Shown: positions 6,341 through 8,395 of the stretch, one piece after another
Layout: every line of letters begins with the position of its first letter
Numbering within the stretch: position 1 is the first letter of the stretch
NCBI GenBank assembly: GCA_016202525.1
Contig: JACQOM010000035.1
Location: forward strand, 1 to 8,395
Reading direction: 5' to 3'
Length of the DNA: 8,395 bases
Origin: Chloroflexota bacterium
Lineage (GTDB): Bacteria > Chloroflexota > Dehalococcoidia > Dehalococcoidales > UBA2162
Translations under genes and position numbers: made by a program
Notes under the pieces: model-generated
The model's input: only the letters and a program-made list of their open reading frames with translations
The model's database searches: none
What the model was told of the DNA's origin: nothing

Positions 6341-7561
6341 ATGTGGGAACAAATCAGGTCTAATCAGGTCAGGTCGGTTGTCCTGATAATCGTCATGGGC
6401 ATACTATTGCTCCTGATTGGTTACTTTATCGGCCTCTACTTTCTCGGCAGTGCTGTTGCCGGTCTGATTATTGCCCTGATTGTCTGGGGCATAATGGACC
6501 TGATAGCCCTTTTTCAGGGCGATAGCATCCTTCTCGCTATGGCCGGAGCCAGGAAAATCGGCCCCCAGGACCACCCCCGCCTCTACAACGTGGTCGAGGA
6601 GATGAAAATCGCCTCCGGGCTGGAAAAAATGCCGGCTGTCTACATTATCGACGACACGGCTCTGAATGCCTTCTCGACCGGTCGCAGCCCCGACCATGCG
6701 GCGGTTGCTATCACTACTGGATTACTGGACAAGCTCAACCGTGATGAACTACAGGGCGTCATCGGCCATGAGATAGGACATATCAAGAACCAGGATATCC
6801 GGCTCATGCTGATAGCCAGCATTCTTTTAGGTGCTATCGTCATTCTCGCCTATTACGCTACCAGAATCATGTTCTATAGTGGTATGTCTGGCGGGGGCAA
6901 CCGGAGAAAAAGCTCCTCCGGGAGAAGCGGCGGTGGACTGGTAATGGTGATTGTCCTGGCAGTCGGCATCATCCTGATGATACTAGCGCCGATTATGGCG
7001 CAGCTCATTTACTTTGCCATTTCCCGCCGGCGGGAATATCTGGCTGATGCCTCTTCCGCCCTCTACACCCGCTATCCTTCAGGTCTGGCATCCGCTCTGG
7101 AAAAGCTGGCGAACAATAATACTCAGGTTAAGAATGCCAATAAAGCCACAGCGCCGATGTACATCAGTAATCCCTTTTACAAGAAAGGGTTGTCAGCCAA
7201 TGACCTTTTCGCTACTCATCCACCCCTCGCCGACAGAATAGGTATTTTGCGCGCCATGGGTGGGGCTTCCTATGCCGATTATGAAAAGTCTTATCAAAAG
7301 GTAAAGGCTTCTAGTGTTATCCCTGCCTCCGCTTTAGCCGGTGCCGCCGCTGTTGAGGTACGGACAGCATCTCCCGGAGCCGAGGCCGGGGAAGTCCAGG
7401 AACAGATTGAGCGCACCCGCGAGACCTCTGACTTAATGTGGCGTCTGAGCAACTATAGGTCCCTTACCTGTGAGAATTGCGGTGTCCGCCTGAGGTTACC
7501 ACCCAACTACGATGAGCCGTCCATTCAGTGCCCGCGCTGCGGCCATATAAACCAGGTTTGA
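6341..7561 (+). CDS. htpX: HtpX-like M48 membrane zinc metalloprotease with C-terminal zinc ribbon
   Basis: A 406-residue protease. Two membrane helices near the N-terminus (about 12-34 and 38-58) precede the M48 catalytic domain, with HEIGH at 143-147 (zinc ligands His143 and His147, catalytic Glu144) and EYLAD at 232-236 (third ligand Glu232). Two more helices lie at about 155-173 and 198-224. ATHPPLADRI (291-300) is the late M48 motif. Residues 186-199 are a basic Gly/Ser-rich loop. After about residue 310 comes a linker, then a zinc ribbon with CENC (Cys377, Cys380) and CPRC (Cys397, Cys400). Escherichia coli HtpX (about 293 residues) lacks this tail. The family cleaves damaged or misassembled membrane proteins at the cytoplasmic side. 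It begins 6 bp after the lemA stop codon without a ribosome binding site, so translation is probably coupled. The 5' coding sequence contains AATCAGGTC twice. Confidence 0.95.
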   Translation: MWEQIRSNQVRSVVLIIVMGILLLLIGYFIGLYFLGSAVAGLIIALIVWGIMDLIALFQGDSILLAMAGARKIGPQDHPRLYNVVEEMKIASGLEKMPAVYIIDDTALNAFSTGRSPDHAAVAITTGLLDKLNRDELQGVIGHEIGHIKNQDIRLMLIASILLGAIVILAYYATRIMFYSGMSGGGNRRKSSSGRSGGGLVMVIVLAVGIILMILAPIMAQLIYFAISRRREYLADASSALYTRYPSGLASALEKLANNNTQVKNANKATAPMYISNPFYKKGLSANDLFATHPPLADRIGILRAMGGASYADYEKSYQKVKASSVIPASALAGAAAVEVRTASPGAEAGEVQEQIERTRETSDLMWRLSNYRSLTCENCGVRLRLPPNYDEPSIQCPRCGHINQV

Positions 7562-7571
7562 GCGCCTGGTT
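7550..7571 (+). terminator. Hairpin spanning the htpX stop codon, doubtful terminator
   Basis: AACCAGG (7550-7556) and CCTGGTT (7565-7571) form a perfect 7-bp stem with an 8-nt loop that contains the TGA stop. No T-run follows directly; the nearest T-rich stretches are about 40-55 nt downstream (CTTTTG, then ATTTTTG). It may reduce readthrough or protect the 3' end, but it is not a standard intrinsic terminator. Confidence 0.3.
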
Positions 7572-7580
7572 CACGCATAA

Positions 7581-7610
7581 AAGTCACCGGTTCGAGGCCA
7601 GTACCGCCCA
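7581..7610 (+). pseudogene. Relic of a tRNA 3' end (variable loop, T-arm, 3' acceptor strand)
   Basis: The sequence reads as the last 30 nt of a tRNA: a variable loop AAGTC, a T-stem ACCGG (7586-7590), a T-loop TTCGAGG (7591-7597), the second T-stem strand CCAGT (7598-7602), the acceptor strand ACCGCCC (7603-7609), and the discriminator A (7610). The T-stem has one C-A mismatch where a G is expected. No CCA is encoded. The upstream bases do not form an anticodon arm, and no GGGCGGT acceptor partner is present upstream, so it cannot be a working tRNA. It may be a degraded gene or the 3'-end copy left at an integration site; no integrase gene is in the window. The amino-acid identity cannot be assigned. 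Confidence 0.6.
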
Positions 7611-7633
7611 CTTTTGTGCTATTTTTGAGCTAC

Positions 7634-7768
7634 AAAGGTTCTACTTCTGTTTACATTAAGTGCAAACACTCTGCCATTTTCCCCCGTCACACGTAGTCAT
7701 CATACAAGGGGACGATACCTAGAACTGGTGGCCTTCGGGATGGATCCCTTTCATCGACTAGAACCTTT
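7634..7768. repeat. 10-bp inverted repeat enclosing about 115 nt of non-coding DNA
   Basis: AAAGGTTCTA (7634-7643) is matched by its exact reverse complement TAGAACCTTT (7759-7768). Inside lie a possible small hairpin (7649-7667, GTTT...AAAC with one mismatch), a CCCC/GGGG pairing, and GGGATGGATCCC (7737-7748). A second copy of CTAGAAC (7719-7725) could pair with the left arm instead of the right one (7758-7764). No reading frame of note lies within. It may be a folded RNA, the remains of a small inverted-repeat element, or chance. Confidence 0.45.
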
Positions 7769-7773
7769 CTGTA

Positions 7774-7803
7774 TTGCAGGTAGAAGCAAACCCGGGGTAT
7801 AAT
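7774..7803 (+). promoter_or_regulatory. Candidate promoter of the four-helix membrane protein gene
   Basis: A perfect -10 TATAAT (7798-7803) has TTGCAG (7774-7779, 3 of 6 matches) 18 nt upstream as a weak -35. Transcription would begin near 7810, about 35 nt before the ATG at 7845, so the gene would have its own promoter separate from the htpX cluster. Confidence 0.55.
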
Positions 7804-7828
7804 GCTTGCTATTCAACCCAATAGCGAG

Positions 7829-7836
7829 AAGGAGGA
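7829..7836 (+). promoter_or_regulatory. Strong ribosome binding site deciding the start at 7845
   Basis: AAGGAGGA lies 8 nt before the ATG at 7845. It rules out the in-frame TTG at 7806, which would lie upstream of the transcription start predicted from the TATAAT at 7798. Confidence 0.75.
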
Positions 7837-7844
7837 TAATAGTA

Positions 7845-8336
7845 ATGTACGAAATCCTGAGGGCTATTCATGTGCTGGCTGGCATCTTTCTCGGAGGCGT
7901 AACCATGTTTGAACTATTCATACTAAATCCGGGTTTGCGGCGCCTTGGTGCCGCTACTCAAGGAGCGGTAACGGGTGCAATCACGTCGGTAATGAGTCCG
8001 GCTATGGGAGTAAGTTCGGTATTGCTGCTGGGAACCGGGATAGCTATGGCTCTGACAGGGCGTGATTTGGCTTCTCTGGCGATGACCGTCTGGGGCTGGG
8101 CAATGATTATTACGGCTATCGCTATGCTCGCCTTTCTGGTTAACGGACTTGCCGGTGTAATGCCCACGTCGAACCGCATCAAGAAACTCGCTATCATTAT
8201 TGCCGGGCGCACCCCGACGGCTGAAGAGGGTCAGCAGATGAAGCAGCTTTCAGCTAAAATGGACAAACTACAGAATCTCCAGATTGTCTTTGTGATGGTG
8301 GGTTTAGTGCTGATGATTTCGGGTAGATTTCTATAG
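7845..8336 (+). CDS. Small four-helix integral membrane protein, function unknown
   Basis: A 163-residue hydrophobic protein with four likely membrane helices (about 4-24, 53-71, 83-105 and 145-161) and a charged loop (about 108-142, including RIKKLAIIIAGRTPTAEEGQQ) before the last helix. The N-terminal LRAIHVLAGIFLGG, with His9 in helix 1, resembles the start of DUF2269/CopD-like membrane proteins, where such a His lies in a helix and may bind heme or metal; only this one His is present here, so that role is doubtful. The ATG at 7845 has a strong ribosome binding site and its own promoter. It is separated from htpX by about 280 bp of non-coding DNA and stands alone on its strand within the window, so its context gives little clue. 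Confidence 0.82.
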   Translation: MYEILRAIHVLAGIFLGGVTMFELFILNPGLRRLGAATQGAVTGAITSVMSPAMGVSSVLLLGTGIAMALTGRDLASLAMTVWGWAMIITAIAMLAFLVNGLAGVMPTSNRIKKLAIIIAGRTPTAEEGQQMKQLSAKMDKLQNLQIVFVMVGLVLMISGRFL

Positions 8337-8395
8337 TCTCGGGTGATGTCATATAGTTTTAGTCCACTTGGGGTATCAATAGGCAGAACTCCTAC

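Noticed and set aside
6356..6379. Tandem AATCAGGTC ... AATCAGGTC at the 5' end of htpX
   Set aside because: It is two short copies inside conserved coding sequence (SNQVRS), most likely due to codon choice rather than a functional repeat.
7806..7844. N-terminal extension of the four-helix membrane protein from an in-frame TTG
   Set aside because: It precedes the predicted transcription start near 7810, and the strong AAGGAGGA site clearly serves the ATG at 7845.
8331..8360. CTATA ... TATAG followed by TTTT after the last gene, as a terminator
   Set aside because: The stem is only 5 A/T-rich pairs with a 16-nt loop and a short T-run; too weak to call.

Overview
The window is about 8.4 kb of roughly 50% GC bacterial DNA with eight protein-coding genes, one cut by the left edge. 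It contains no mobile-element gene, CRISPR array or rRNA. The gene set is envelope-centred. The paired TATAAT-like and TTGACA-like promoters and GGAGG ribosome binding sites are bacterial. The style of the first gene (secreted beta-sandwich, proline-rich stalk, C-terminal membrane anchor with no LPXTG), the zf-TFIIB/LemA/M48 cluster and the gene families together suggest Chloroflexota, perhaps Dehalococcoidia. That placement is an inference from gene style; there is no marker gene here to settle it.

Layout. (1) Positions 1-780 (+): the C-terminal part of a membrane-anchored surface protein. (2) Positions 818-5060 (-): a compact three-gene operon, read from right to left as MoxR-family AAA+ ATPase, DUF58 protein, and TgpA-like membrane transglutaminase. 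The genes are 9 bp apart and then overlap by 14 bp. The last gene converges on the surface-protein gene, with 37 bp and a small hairpin between them. (3) Positions 5061-5270: a divergent control region with a candidate promoter on each strand. (4) Positions 5271-7561 (+): a small zf-TFIIB zinc protein, LemA, and an HtpX-like M48 membrane protease that carries an extra C-terminal zinc ribbon; they are probably co-transcribed. (5) Positions 7562-7844: a non-coding gap with a degraded tRNA 3' end, a 10-bp inverted repeat enclosing about 115 nt, and a promoter for the next gene. (6) Positions 7845-8336 (+): a small four-helix membrane protein of unknown function, followed by 59 bp with no clear feature.

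How the genes may work together. MoxR, DUF58 and transglutaminase genes commonly travel together. By family knowledge the MoxR ATPase is a chaperone-like remodeller, the DUF58 protein a membrane-linked partner, and the transglutaminase-fold protein an extracytoplasmic enzyme. LemA and HtpX are likewise frequent neighbours and are tied to membrane-protein quality control. Here the two modules are divided by about 210 bp carrying back-to-back promoters, so they could share control. No strong new system is visible. The most notable points are this back-to-back arrangement, the zinc ribbon on HtpX, altered metal-site residues in the DUF58 and zf-TFIIB proteins, and the tRNA relic next to an inverted repeat.
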